DNA of 64,000 bases from Chondrosia reniformis (taxonomy: Eukaryota; Porifera; Demospongiae; Chondrillida; Chondrillidae), in NCBI GenBank assembly GCA_947172415.1, contig OX359198.1, forward strand, positions 4,681,401-4,745,400. The letters are read 5' to 3'. The notes below the pieces were generated by a model that worked only from the letters and a program-made list of their open reading frames with translations, searched no databases and was not told the DNA's origin. The translations under genes and the position numbers were made by a program. Of the stretch, positions 11,603 through 25,900 are shown piece after piece (positions within the stretch are counted from its first letter, which is position 1; each line of letters starts with the position of its first letter).

Positions 11603-13525
11603 TTACAATGGATAATGGATAAATAATAACCTATTAAAATTCTCGATCCATCTCTTCTTTGGTTGTCCTCTTGGTCTTTTCCCAGCTATATCACCCTCAT
11701 ACACCTGCTTTACTGGTCTATCATTATCCATTTCCTCTAGCTTCTCCTTCCACCTCATCTGCCTGTCCTTCACCATGTCCACCACCGCCACTTGTCCCAG
11801 AGATCTAGACTTACGAATGTCCTCATTTCTCACCCTATCTATCCTCGACATACCCTCTATTCTTCGCAAACACATCATTTCACAAGTCTGTAGCCTACTT
11901 TCATGCCTCTTTTGCACTGTCTACATTTCACATCCGTACAGAAGAGTAGGCACTACCATCGCATTAAAGACCCGTAGTTTCGTTTCCTTCTTTAACTCCC
12001 TCCGCTCCAGCACTTCCTTCCTTATTGCACCAATCACCCTTGTCGCAGCACCTATTCGTTGTTCCAATATCTCCATCACTCAACCCATCAGCACTAATAA
12101 TTGACCCAAGATACTTTAAACTCTGCACTTCTTCATTCTTCTCAGGATCCATTGTCACATACATTCCTCTTCTGTTCTACTCACTACCCTCACCTTAGAT
12201 GCATCTTCATCTCCCACTTCTCCATACCTGCCTTTAGCACTTTAAGATTCTTCTGTATGTCCTCCTTCCTCTAAGTGAACATTCAGCAAAAAGTAGCACC
12301 TGCATATTTACGTTAGATAGCTGCACACCCCCTACAAATTTGTCCATTGCCTCCTTAATTATTAAACAGCCATGGCGACATCACACACCCTTGCCTAACA
12401 CCTTGAGAGATAGGGAACCATCTTGAGAGTTTTCCATTTACCCGTACACATGCTTGACTCTCCTTGTACAATGATCGAATAACTCTTAGTAACTGTCCAC
12501 CTACTTTATACCTCACCAACATTCTCCAAAGGTTCTCCCTGTCATACGCCTTCGCCAAATCAACACACACTATATATATATTATCATCTGCTTATCTTTC
12601 TCTAGAATCTTTTCACTCAGCTGTCTGATGGTAGATCTGGTCGACACAGCTTCTCCCACTTTTAAAACCCCTTGCACTTCCATCACCATGTTCTCTGTTC
12701 TACTCCTCAGCCTACTATCAAAGATTTTGGCATACACTTTACTCGGTATACCTAACAAGCTAATCCCTCTATAATTACTGCACGCCAATTTGCTGCCCTT
12801 CTTGTGCAATGGTACTATGATAGCTCTTTTCCAATCTTCCACCACTTCACCCCTTTTCCACATCAAATGTATGACTGAGTGCAACCATTTAACCACTATA
12901 CCCCTTCCTGCTTTCAACATTGCAGCAATAATTCCACACACCCCTGGTGCCTTTCTATTCTTTAGCTTTCCAATGGCCTTAGCAACTTCCTCATACCTGA
13001 TATAATCCTCTTCTTGTGATTCACCTGCAACATCACCAGCCCCATCATCTGTCCCCTGGGTATCCCTTTGCAGCAGTCCAGCAAAATACTCTCGCCAGTG
13101 TTCCAGAATACCATGTTTGTCACCTATCACTTGACCATCAGCAGCACAGGCTCTTCTCTGTTTCTCTCAGATGTCTTAACTCTTTTCCAAAACCTCCGTT
13201 GGTTTTTCTCAAAATCATTTTGAAGGGATTCTCCCAACTCCGCCCACTCTTCATTTTGCGCTTGTCTTATTACTCTCCTTGCATTTTTCTTAGCTGTTTG
13301 GAATGCTTCTTTTGCTTCCCCTGTCTTCTGCTGAAACCATCTCAGGTATGCTATCTTCTTTTGCTTCACAGCTTCTTTTACGTTATTGTTCCACCACCTT
13401 GTTCTCTTCCTACATTCCTTGGACCATCTTACCCCACATACCTCTACTGCCACACCCACCTTAAACTCCAACCAAACATCTTCCACACTCACTCCACTCT
13501 CCTAGATTCTCTCCTTCCTACTTAA
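11603..13525 (-). pseudogene. Decayed APE-type LINE (reverse transcriptase part)
   Basis: Read from high to low coordinates, the minus strand gives successive pieces of one LINE ORF2. A region between endonuclease and RT (about 13490-13130) is followed by RT fingers and palm (13130-12570, with GKLKNRKAPG, WKRAIIVPLHKKG and NYRGISLL) and motif A (VDLAKAYDR at 12560). Then come QGVRQGCVMSP (about 12400), a piece with SLKYLGSIIS (about 12110) and a C-terminal tail ending in RGQPKKRW (about 11640). Frames change several times and the YADD segment between about 12350 and 12170 is missing, so it is dead. The C-terminal RGQPKKRW pattern and triplet tail suggest an RTE-like clade, which I hold loosely. 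Confidence 0.85.
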
Positions 13526-13964
13526 TCCCCGTACATATTATTCTATAATAATGCGATTTCTTGTTTGCAAAGGCTAATGACTAACTTATTTACATGATTG
13601 ACCATTTACAGAGATTTACTAGTAGTTAAATATTGTACATATTAGTATGTTAGAGATGGTTGTTTGAGGTCAGTATAGATTGGTTTGTATATTGACTATT
13701 TTATTTCTGAATGTATAATTTCATATATGGCCTTAGAGTAACATTATCCATGTATATACACACCAGTAAATTGCAAGAGAAAGAATAATGTCAAGAATCT
13801 CGACAGCTATGTGATTCTCTAACTGTAGATACATATAGGGTAGCTGTAAGGCCAAACAGTAAGGACATTAAACTTATTATCAAATCATTTGATTAGCCTT
13901 TTTATATGATTCTCACAAAGTGTAATTTCATAGCTGACTATATATATTGTGTGTCTCCTTGCAG
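13526..13964. other. Upstream flank of the HELZ2-like gene
   Basis: AT-rich sequence with no recognised gene. A TTGCAG splice-acceptor-like site ends at 13964, seven bases before the ATG used for the next gene, so a 5' UTR exon may exist upstream. Confidence 0.35.
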
Positions 13965-13971
13965 ATTGCCC

Positions 13972-16900
13972 ATGGCTTTCTCAGGACCAGGGCCCCCTCG
14001 TGATAGTAGATTTAGTGATGGTCAATCTAGCAAATATGCACCCCATGATCAGAAGGAAGAAACACTCAAAGACTCGGTTAGTTGTGTATACTATATATAT
14101 AGTCATGCATGGTATGATTTCCTTAATTGAACTAGCATGCATGTAATGTATGCATGGGTTCCAGGAAATCTTATTACATGAACAATAATGAATGGGATAT
14201 GTATAGCAATTTTCCTCAGTACGTGCACATAGCATCGAATCCTAACAAATGCTCTTCCAAAGATGCTGTAAGTAGGTTTTCCTCAGCAAAGTAATACAGG
14301 TTATTGTACAGTAGTAAATGCCTCTATTTAAAATTTTAGTACTATGCTTATGTGCCTATATATATATATATATATATATATATACTGCAAGTTACAATGT
14401 AGTAATATAGTAACTAAGCAATGCAGCTAACAGTGATGTAACATATATACATAAGGTAAATTTGTTCTTGAGCCAGTGGAACGTTTTAGATATATATATG
14501 TGTGCTTAAGTTTATGATAAACATTGTTTATAACAAATTAAATCTTAGAAGTTTTAAGAAATTTTAAGGAACAAGGTTTGATACCCATTTACCATTCATG
14601 TTTTATGTAATGCAAAATATGGCTACCCATGAGAATGTCATAGATTTTGATCTAGCTATGTAGAGGAGTTAATTGCACTGAGCTGTGCAAAAGCTATGAT
14701 GATAAGCAAATCATCACTGAAACGTATTACACCAAACTAGCCAAGTAATAGCAGTCTAATCTTGGCTGGGGATCTGGACCGAAGTCCCATTAAATTGGCA
14801 ACCAGCTATCGTCTCCCTATCACCCAAGATAGAAAATCATATTCTTTGCACGGATCAGCGCACTTAGACTGTAGCCTCCACCTTCACTTTTATGTAACCA
14901 CAAATACTTCACTTGTGGTGGATCAATAAGTGAAGCCAGTCATCATCATTGAAGTTAGTCTGGCTTGCTATCCCCTACTTCCTGCCTACTGACGATAATT
15001 GCACGTGGGTGAGAAAGTAGTAGACTACATTGAAGTGCATGTACCAAACTGATAAGCCCAAATGAGGGTGAAACAGCTGTCTGCAATTCTTTGATATTTT
15101 TTCCATCTTGGATAACTGGGAGATGATCACTGGTTGCCTATTTTTTAGGACTTCTGTTCCTCAGCCAAGATTATTTATAGACTGTATTCAGTCACTTGGC
15201 TGGCTTGGCATAATATTTTCCAGTGATATATTTTGCTTATCATAATAGCCTTTACAAGATTTCTTATATACATGAATAATAGCAATTTGCAAGTAAAGTG
15301 TCAATAGTTTTAAAGTTTTTATCCATGCTCCACTCCAATCTGCGTGTGAGGTTATGTCTCTCAATCCCATTACTTTTTATATACATCTGTGTTGTGCATC
15401 ATTTACATGCAGTTATATATAGATACTATCACAGGATCAAATTTCAGGTTTCATATGGCATGAAACCTATTTGAAACTTCTTGAACAGCCAGCTAGGTTT
15501 CAAAGGGTGCTCAAATATGTACTAATAGATTATGGGTTTCAAATTTTAACAGCCCCCTTTCCGAGTTTTATACATACTTTCATACCTTTTGAAACCTGGC
15601 TGTTCAAAGAGTTTCAAATAGGTTTCATACCTTCTGAAACCTGACATTTGATCCTGTGTATCTTTTAACCACAATTTCTGCTTATAAAGTTACCTAATAA
15701 TATATATTGCAATTGGTCATATTGGCACTTGTTTTACACACATGTTTATTAATTAATTTTTATTTAGCCGCAATTTATATTTTATGATGTACCTATAATA
15801 TATCTAGGCAACAAAGAAATTTCCTTTGCTTCCAAAAGATGCACTTGAGTCAAAGCAGAACTTGTTAGAGACTGAACTCACTCGAAAAACATATAAAGAA
15901 AGGTTTCATGTTCTTCTGTACTGGGAGGAGCATGAACATAATGAAATTTTGCACAAAAGGTACGTACGTATCTTATGTGACAACTTATTTACATATACGT
16001 ATATAAAATTAAAGTATATACAGTGCAGCCCACTTAATTCGAATTTCTGGGGACAATGGAAAAAATTTTAATTATCAGGTTATTTGAATTATTAGGGATT
16101 TAAGTTGATCTCAATCTAAGCATCTACATCTGCCTGTGATGAATCTCTATTGCGTTTTCTTGAATTTCTTCCATAGGACATGCTTTCTTTTTCAGAGTGC
16201 CACAGAGGGTGCTGGTTAGGATTCCAAATTCAGTGGCAATTTCTTTCTTTTTCTTCCCTGCTGGTGCTTTCTCTACAGCATCAATAATTTCTAATTTTCT
16301 TTTGATACTAAGCGACTGGTATTTAGAGCACTGCATTTTTACTCAACCTCAACAAAAGTATAGCCGTATACGTAATATGACACCGGTTACGCACGCTGTG
16401 CTAATTTGCTAATAAATCACACTGCAATATGATACATCCTGTGTGGTAACTTGTGTCAGCTGATTCGATTTAAGCGAGTTTTTTCCGTACGAAATAATGT
16501 ATTAGCTGCATACAGGGAAATAGAAAAATGTTCGAATTAAACGGAAATTCGAATTAAGCGAATTCGAATTAAGTGGGCTGCACTGTATTTTCTTGAAATG
16601 TGTGCATAAATTTTAACTTATGTTCTGGTCTTCTAAGAGACATCCTGCAAACCTTGCATCACAAGAGATCAAACCCACTCTGAAGGAGTCTACCACATTA
16701 ACCAAAGGCATGTATTGCAGGTTTAATGTCAGTGCCTTGGTAGGGAAAACTAGTCTCATGCATATAACCATCTGAAGTTGTCAATGTAATGCGATTAAGC
16801 AGTCATCAATTGATGTTACTAGCATATGATGGCAATTTTTTTCAATGTTTGGTATTAATATAAAATTATTGGCTAGAAGCAGTATATATGTACATGTACA

Positions 16901-19900
16901 GGTATCCAGAACTTATTCTCAGACTATTATATCAAGCAATCACAGTAGAATGGCATAAAAAGTAGATGGCTAAGTGATACTAGACGCTGCTTTGGGTGAA
17001 GTAACTCTACACCTAGAATGGCCATGATGTTTTATACAGGAGTTAGTTAGGAATAAAAGTTGCATGCACATTTGAGAGCTGTCTGCTATAAATATATATT
17101 TGGGGTCTGCTATAATGAGGTCCATTCTATGCATATGTACAGTATAAGCATATTCAATCACACTATATATGCACCTTCCCTTGCATCTATAGTTTACAAA
17201 CCATATATGCAAACCTGCGGTTTATCATAGCTCTTTTGTTAAGCCAAATGCATTCTTGAAAACTTTGTATTAAACCAGAGCTGAAACATCCTTAAAGGAG
17301 GTATTTAATGAGAGTGAAATGCTTGTGTGTAGCATTTTAAGGAAAACATTATACATACCTTTCATATATAATAGATTACATTTTTCTTAAACGTTAGGTG
17401 TAATGGCAAATATTCTGCCCAAAATTTTCCAAGAGAAGCTCATTTCATCCTACCTGGCTGGTTCAATGTCAATTGGTACCAATCTTTAATTGCTATTAGT
17501 GGAATGAAAGAAGATGACATTGATTATGTAAAACAGGCAGCTACACATGTAACCATCTCATCAGAATCATGTACATGCACTGGAGAAGTACTAAATTTTG
17601 ATTGTTACTATAAAGAAAGCCCTCGATTGATTGTGGGATTTAGGCAAGATAGTAACATTGACCAGTTGCTAGGTAGCACTCCTGAGGTAGCAGTAGATGT
17701 AAAATTCCTTTTGAAGCATAATTACTTTGAGAACCTTCACCAATCGGTGGAATGTATGCAAGATCCAATCCTCGCTAAAATACTACCAAAGGTGGCTGAC
17801 TTTATTAGTTATGAAAGGAAGGAGAGACCACACAAACCAACAGCCTATCAATTTTTACTTGATTCTCAATATCAGTTTGAAGCCCTTAAAAGAATTCTAT
17901 TCTGCAGTCCAAGAGTTCCCTTTCTAGTAACTGGCCCCTTTGGAACAGGAAAGACAAAACTGTTGGCTACAGCTGCCTACATGTTCCTAAGAGGAGAGGA
18001 AAAAAACCTTACTGATTCCAAGCAATGTCGAGTTTTACTTGCTACTCATCATCGCCAAACAGCTGATTGTTATCTGGACAGGTACTTTGGCCCAGCCACT
18101 GAAGATGGACACCTGCCTGAAGTTGACATCATCAGGCTAGTCTGGAACAAAGACAAATATAAGTACTCTGGAAGACACAAGCACCTAATAGGGTCAATTA
18201 AAGATATCGGAAGTCAAATTACATGGTATGATTTGATAATCACCACATTGCTTACTTCACTGGGTCTGTTTAGCAAATGTGAGGTTCAACCTGGATACTT
18301 TACCCATATTCTGATTGACGAGGCAGCTCAGGCTAGAGAAGCTGAAATAGCCGCAGTTCTGAGCCTCGCTAATGAACACACAAAAGTTATTATTGCAGGG
18401 GACCATCTGCAGGTATGAACATGTGTTAAGTGTTAACCTTAAAGGACAGTTGATAGGGGAGATACAATGTCTGCATATGTAAGAGCTACGTATATGTAAT
18501 CACTGGAATTATTACACTGAATAAGAACAATATTCACTGGCTATCATTTAATTGAAAAGGATACGATCCCCCATGTATGAATGCCACACACTCAGTGTAA
18601 TTAATACAGTGGCTGGTATATTCTCTTATTAAACTCTACCATGCCGGTTCCTTTTCATATTGTGAATGCTGTGTATACACATACAACTGTAATATAAATT
18701 GAGTGATTAAAAAGTATAGATATTCAATCACACCTGACGAATTAGGAACATTGCACTGAGCACATATGTACAGTATAAGTATAGTATACTGTACAGTACA
18801 GTATGTACAGTATAAGGTTTTGTTATTATGTACATATCTTGTATGTATATAATCAAGGTTGGTCCAGATACACTAGTCCTTGGACAGAAAGCCAGAGATC
18901 ATGGTCTTGGCAATTCCCTCTTGACAAGGCTGCATGCTCTCTACAGCTCGCCGGACAATAAGGAAAGGGCAGAACCCTACACAGCTAAGCTGCTGACTAA
19001 TTACAGATGCCATGACTCCATTTTAAAGTTACCTTCAGAACTCTTTTACAACTCCAAGTTAGAGGTACCATAAATTGATATACTCTCTCACTCACTAGCT
19101 ATATACATTAGGATACTCTGTATATTAACTGATTATGATTGAATCCATGATCATGAAACAGAAGGCATTACATGTTGTTGTCAGTGTGTTCATGTATAGA
19201 CTGTCAATTTAGTACAGATCCTGCAAAAAGTTGTTTCATTTTCTAAGTTCTTTGTAGTTATATGCATATATACACTCACTTATAAATTAAGGATATATAA
19301 AGCTGTACAAAAATGTCTTCAGCTCTGCATTTTTATTATACAGTCACGATCAAAGTCTAATCTTCACCCAAAATCAAGAAAAAATGGGGAGTTCAAAGAT
19401 GGTATTGTTTTTCAATGTACATCACTAGAGCAAGGAAATAAATTTTTAAGTGAAGAAAGTTTGATTTCCAATGCTGAACAGGAAGCTGATGAAATTTTTA
19501 ATTTAGTATCAAAGTTTTGCCGTCCTTGGCCTGATGAATGGCGGAGAGAAAATATAAGAAGGATATGTGTTTTAGCACCTTCCAAACTTCAAGTGAGTAC
19601 GTCGTATATTTTCGCTTAAACTGGATGCCAATCAAATGTACGTATAACCCCTCTATATACATATACATCATTATATTGAGGTTTTAATGAATTCTGCAGA
19701 AGATCCTCCCCTGGAAATTTATACCACTCTCATATGTATGTGTACAAATATCATTTTAATATCAATTTAAAATTAATTACCTGAAGGAAATATATAGACA
19801 CATACCATTTATATAGAAGTACAAAGCAATAGTTGTATACACATTTATACCTCTTGATTGGGTTTGTAGGTGGAAGTTTAGTAGGTCCATCTAGTAGTCC

Positions 19901-22900
19901 TAGAATTCCAGCATTCTTACAGCCTGCATTAATAATTTGCTGACCCCTTTCAGTGTTGTAAAAAATGTACAAACTTTTGAGCCACTGCGAGCATGAAGTG
20001 CTTTAATTGCTGTCAGTTGAAGGTTAACTCCTATATATGTCTTTAAATGCAATACCACTGTCAAATTGCCCTTTCACTGCAGTACAATTATTTTCGCATG
20101 TATACTTTTTGGCAGACCCATTGACTGTGAGGTCCATGGCTGAAATAGATGGGTCATGTTTGCTAGCACAGGTACAAGCTGAATATACAGCAACTCCAAC
20201 TTCTCCAGCACTGTTGCTGCCCTTTAAAACACATCTCATAGGGACTGTTGGGTTGTAGGTAATTGTAGCTGTGCTCGTTTCCTTACAGCATATAAGCGTT
20301 GATCACTTCATTTATTAGCTTTAAGGGTTCCTTTAAAATGCTATGTGTAATGTTTCATTTTAATGTGCATGTTTCTTTATTTATATACTATGTATGAGCT
20401 TGATGTATTATATAGCAAAGAAATATTCGAAAGAGATTTGATAATGATAAAGATTTATGGAAAGTAACTGTAGCAGTAGCTTATGACATACAAGGTACGT
20501 ACATATGCATGCACACATACATATATACATATATACGTATATATATATATATATATATATATACATACAAACACACATACCTATGTATATGCATCCTGAA
20601 CCTTGAAACTTTACAGTTCAACCTGATTTGTATATTACATACATATTATACATTCTCCATTTTCAAAATACTTAAAGGTCGTGAGTTCCGTGCTGTCTTC
20701 CTGTGTACATCAGAGCCCGTTCTTTCAGATGGTAGTACAGCCAACCCAACAAAGAGTATCTGTGATAAGTTTGTGTTTAACACTGTCATCACTAGAGCTC
20801 AGTCCTTGGTAGTTGCAGTTGGAAATCCATTCAGACTCTTTCAAATTGAAGAGAAACTACCTAATGGAGCTGGATGTTGGAAGGCTTATATAAAGCATTG
20901 CATCTCAATGGACTCACTAGGAGTGACACATACAGCATTGCTACATAGCAAATATCCTGAGGTTGCTTCACTAAAGAAATATTTGTCTTCATTTTTATAC
21001 AATGATGAGGTACATTGTGTATTTTGGTTCAATCAGAAATAGGCTATACATTATTGCCCAGAATTGAGGACTATATATCTATAGTCAAAATATAATATAC
21101 TAGGCTGAGAGACAGAGCTGATCATGAGGTCTAAATTATATTTTAGCAGAAGTCCAAGGCAATGGGCTATCACTGATTTATACCCCATTGCCATGGCATT
21201 CTAGTAGCCTAGGATTGAATAGCTAAAAAGGGAAAGGAATGCCTAACGTATATCTGCTTCAGTGACTAAAATATCACCAGTAACACAGAAATTAAAATGA
21301 TTGCATAATATTTACTTCGCACCCTGCATACACTTGCTTATGACATACAGCAATCCAGCTGTAGTAGATAATACCGTATGGACCTAAATTTTTGCGGGAC
21401 AAAACTTTCGTGGTTTCGGTTTTTCGCGTTTTTCGCGTTTTTATTTTCGCAGATGCTTCCTCACTCACGGTAGTCATATTGCAAACTATGACGTCATCGC
21501 ATTCTAAAATGGACGTACCTGGTAATTCGCTTGCACTTTTAAAGTGTATAGTCTAAATTTTCGTGGGACTAAACTTTCGCAGATGACTGCCAATCCGCGA
21601 AAACCGCAAAAGTTTAGGCCCGCGAAAATTTAGGTCCATACGGTGTTCTCCTCATTATCAGCTCGTTATCATGGCAATGGGTCATATATGATTATATATA
21701 TTGTGTCACTTTAATAATATATATACAATATAACAGGTACAAGTCAGCAGTGGCACTGAACATGAAGACAGCATTTTGACAGTCTATTCAGAGCCTAAGA
21801 CTTTCAAAATAGCAAAACCTTTTAGCTATAGGCGTCCCTATTCACAGCCAAAGGGACACAAAAAAGGAAGTAAGCAAATATGAAGAGGATAAAACAGAAT
21901 TGTTTTAATGTTTCAGGTATTACTTTCTATATAAACTTTAAATTACCGATGTATATATACATGAGCATGAGTTTTAATCATGATCAATTTCATATAAAAG
22001 TATATGAAATTGCTTATCAATATTGTATGAAGGGACACAATATTTGAATAAGCCTCCATCAACAACAAATCTGTCTGGAGACAGGAAGTACCACAAGCAG
22101 CATCAAAAATTCAAGGTACATGGGCTAGATCCTGTAAGTGAACCACAATGATATACGTATATACTCATAATTAATGGAATTTGCATATTTTATTTTCATC
22201 AAAGACAACACCTGGACATGGAGATGTGTATGAAGTTAATCCAGGATACTCTCAAAGTCCATTGTGTCTTGAGAACTTCATTCCTTCTGCAGACTTTAAT
22301 ATTGCTTGTCAAAAGAAAAGGTATTTCATGCTGATGACATTATAAATAAAAAAACAGCATTTTATATGTAAATTAGAAATACGTAAGCTTTGCATTAATA
22401 TTCGTCCTCAACATGTATATACTGTCATATGTACATATAATGGCATAGAACATGGTCAGAACAAGATACATATCCTGATCATGAAGAAATTCTTAATCAC
22501 CAAGTTGATGTGAGTAAATATAGCATTTTTTGACTGGGATAGAAAGGTGTACTTACATATATAATAATGTTTGAACCTGAAGTACAATGGAAACTGGCTA
22601 ACATGAACACGTTTTACATGTATACTTACTGCTAATGTAAACAGAATTTAGCGACTGATTATTAGTTTGACTATTGATTTAACCTACAAGTTAGTATAAT
22701 ATGGAAAGAAAGAAGAAAAGTGCTATTTTATTGATTTTGAATTTTCCGTGTCAAAACTTATTATAGAAGTATGTACTACTGTTAAACAAGAACTATAGTC
22801 TAATAATAAGAACTAAAAGATATGGTACCAGGAGCACTTGTTAACCAGTTTCCACTGTACGTATGTTATACTTTTTGTTTCATACTACAGGTATCTGTAT

Positions 22901-25900
22901 CTCAAATATAGTCCACTATAGGTGGCTTCATTGTGTATATGTACATAATATTGTCTTAAAGACATTGCTGTATTTTGAAAAGTTTACACAATATAGTATA
23001 TGTATATGTATCAGAGAGTACGGTAGTATGTATCAGAGAGTACGGTAGTACTCTCTAAGTAGGATTGCCCGAAAAAAAGATGGCCGGCCTATCTAATGTA
23101 TTACCAATTAACACCATTCCTACTTCAGGTTAGTGCGCCCAAACACAGAAGTGTATGGTTAAGTTACTTAAATTTCAGTATACATGTAACTTCTGTATGA
23201 TTAGCCTTATCATATAATCACTGTCTTGTTTTGATACCTTTTGCAGATGTATTAGTGAACACTGCCATTCCTACTTCTAACATTATTTTTGTAAATGTTT
23301 TTTATTTACTTGTAATATAATGCTCCCTCTATACGTATATGTGGTTGCATTGTATGATATTCATGTGTTTGTGTATATAGGATAATTTAAAATTACTTGA
23401 TAAAGAAGATTTGGAGGAAAGAGAGGCAATTCTTAAAGCTCCCCTTAATACTGAAAACTACAAAGACAAATTTCATGATTTATTATATTGGGAAGAACTT
23501 GAACATGAGGAAATACTTTCGGAAAGGTATAATATGTGGGTATTATGTACAAGTTATAGCCCATACACAGAGGCAAGGACGGTAGCCACAATATAATACA
23601 AGGCCAAGTAATTATATTTGGGCACTGTAAAAGGTGATTAATCCTATCTTTGGTATGGTACATCCTTTGACTTTTGAGCATTTAAAAATGCAGTTTGTTT
23701 TCATTTCTTCGTCAAACGTTTCAACCCTTGGGGTCTTTTTTCAGTGACTGATGGTTGAGTGGAAGAATTGCCTCTATTTATAGAGGATTTGTTTCCCACC
23801 ATTTCCACTTCCTGTCAAAACAAACTGCGTTTTTAAACACTCAAAAGTCGAAGGATGTACCATCCCAAAGATAAGTTCGATGCAGTTATAAGGAATCCTT
23901 ATTCTATTGTGATTAATCCTGTATGACATTTCTCAGGGTATATCTCTGAACCAACTGTGTATATCCCCCACAATTAACCAGCCCGTCCCATGGTATAAAT
24001 AGTATATATAATATATATAATATACAGAAGCAAGGTATTTAATATATATAGCCAAAATATAATCTAAACCTGAGGTGTAGTCGAGGCTAAGTCATTATAT
24101 TTTGGTTCAAGTCTGAGGTGATGGGATAAATTATATATACCCCATAGCCATGGGGTAACCCAGATTCAGTATATATGGCTAAAAAGCCTCTGGGTTATAT
24201 AGTTACATAATATGTAACCAGTGTATTATGTTTATTAATATTTTGTGTACTGTAAAGCTACAATTGTATGTGTGAGTTTTATTTACAAGGCACTGCCTAT
24301 TTCTATTTGCACTATATTAGTACCGCAAAACTCGAACCACACCCCTGGCCACTTCAAGCACGTTAAAATGAATTTCTTCTTCAAGCATTGATACAAAGTG
24401 TACTATAACTATGAATGCATCCGCAGAAGGATCGGTACCAGCAGTAAACGTAGAAGCGACCATATGCATTTCGAGTAATTTGTGATTGTCATTGTAGGCT
24501 TACCTCTAAAATGGAATTTTAAAATAGACACACCATTTAAACATATGTTTGACACAGTTGAAGGAAATCTATATTCTATTAAAATACATACTTGCATGCA
24601 TGCATTGCAGTATTCAGGTACTTACTTGTGCTTGCTTAATTTGTTATTCATATCCATCCATCATACACGTTTTAATTCTCAGTAATAAAAGAGGTTTGTT
24701 TAATCTTGATAGACAAAAACACATAAATAAAAATATTGCTTAGAGGCAAATTTTCCAAAACTGCATAAATTTCTCACACGCATACAATTGTAGCTTTACG
24801 TTATACATTATATTGTATATCAATATTATTATATATGTTTGTATTATTTAGATGTAATGGTACTTATAAAGTATCAGAACTACATCATTCATATTTACCA
24901 GAATGGGTTAATAAAGATGAATTTTATTCTTACTTATCAATTCATGGAATGTCAGAAATTCAGATGGATTATGCAAAGCAGGCCTCAGAAGGGGTATTCA
25001 TAGATATTAAATATTCTCATTCTCAACCATTGCAAGGAAAAGTTTTGCACATTACCAGAGAATATGACTTAGTGATTGGACTGACAGAATGTGTTATTGC
25101 AATTCCTCCACACTCCTCTGCTGAAGTAGAATTTGAGTTAAAGCATAGCTACTTCAAAAATTTACACCGTGCAATTAATAATCTGAAAGAGGAGATGATC
25201 AATAAGATAAATCCTTGTGAAGAAAGATTTCTTTGTAATGATTTCAAAGACAATGATACACCTAAAATAACAGCTAGAAATCTTAAGCAGTTTCAGTTAT
25301 CATATGAGCAGAATGACTCACTCAAGAAGGCCTTGTACAGCCCTCCCTGTGTGCCCTTTCTAGTGAGTGGTCCCTTTGGCACTGGGAAAACTAGAATGCT
25401 TGCTACAGCTGCACTTTTGATCTTACGAGGATGTGGATTTAAGAGTTCCCAGAAGCCTAGAGTACTATTGGCCACTCATCATCTCCAGACTGCAGATTCC
25501 TATCTAAACCTTTACTTTGGTCCTGCTGTAAGAAGCAGGGAATTAATTGAATCATCCGTTATAAGACTAATATCTAATACATCCTACAGATATGTTGGAG
25601 ATCAAAAATATGGCGAGCTATTTAAAATGACACAAAACATAACACCAAAAGACATTAACCAATCCAGGCTCTTCATTTCAACATTATTGACTGTACCTGC
25701 TTTAATGAAGAAAAGAAGTATTGTCCCTGGATTTTTTACTCATATTCTCATTGATGAAGCTGCTCAGGTCAGAGAACCTGAAGCTGTTGCAGCCTTTGCC
25801 CTAGCAGATAAGAATACAAAGATAATCTTAGCTGGAGATCACCTGCAGGTACGTGTATATATAAACATACATGCAGGAAAATAATGTATTTACACAGTTT

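Noticed and set aside
13949-14146. Alternative frame through the first helicase exon joined to KSYYMNNNEW at 14165
   Set aside because: It also stays open, but it needs a different start and phase. The ATG frame with the TTTTCCTCAG acceptor at 14219 is simpler. Not fully excluded.
17504-21042. Module A as a separate small helicase gene ending at TGA 21881
   Set aside because: Possible, but the donor at 21870 and the four linking exons to module B all match in phase and carry no stop, which favours one gene. Kept as the stated alternative.
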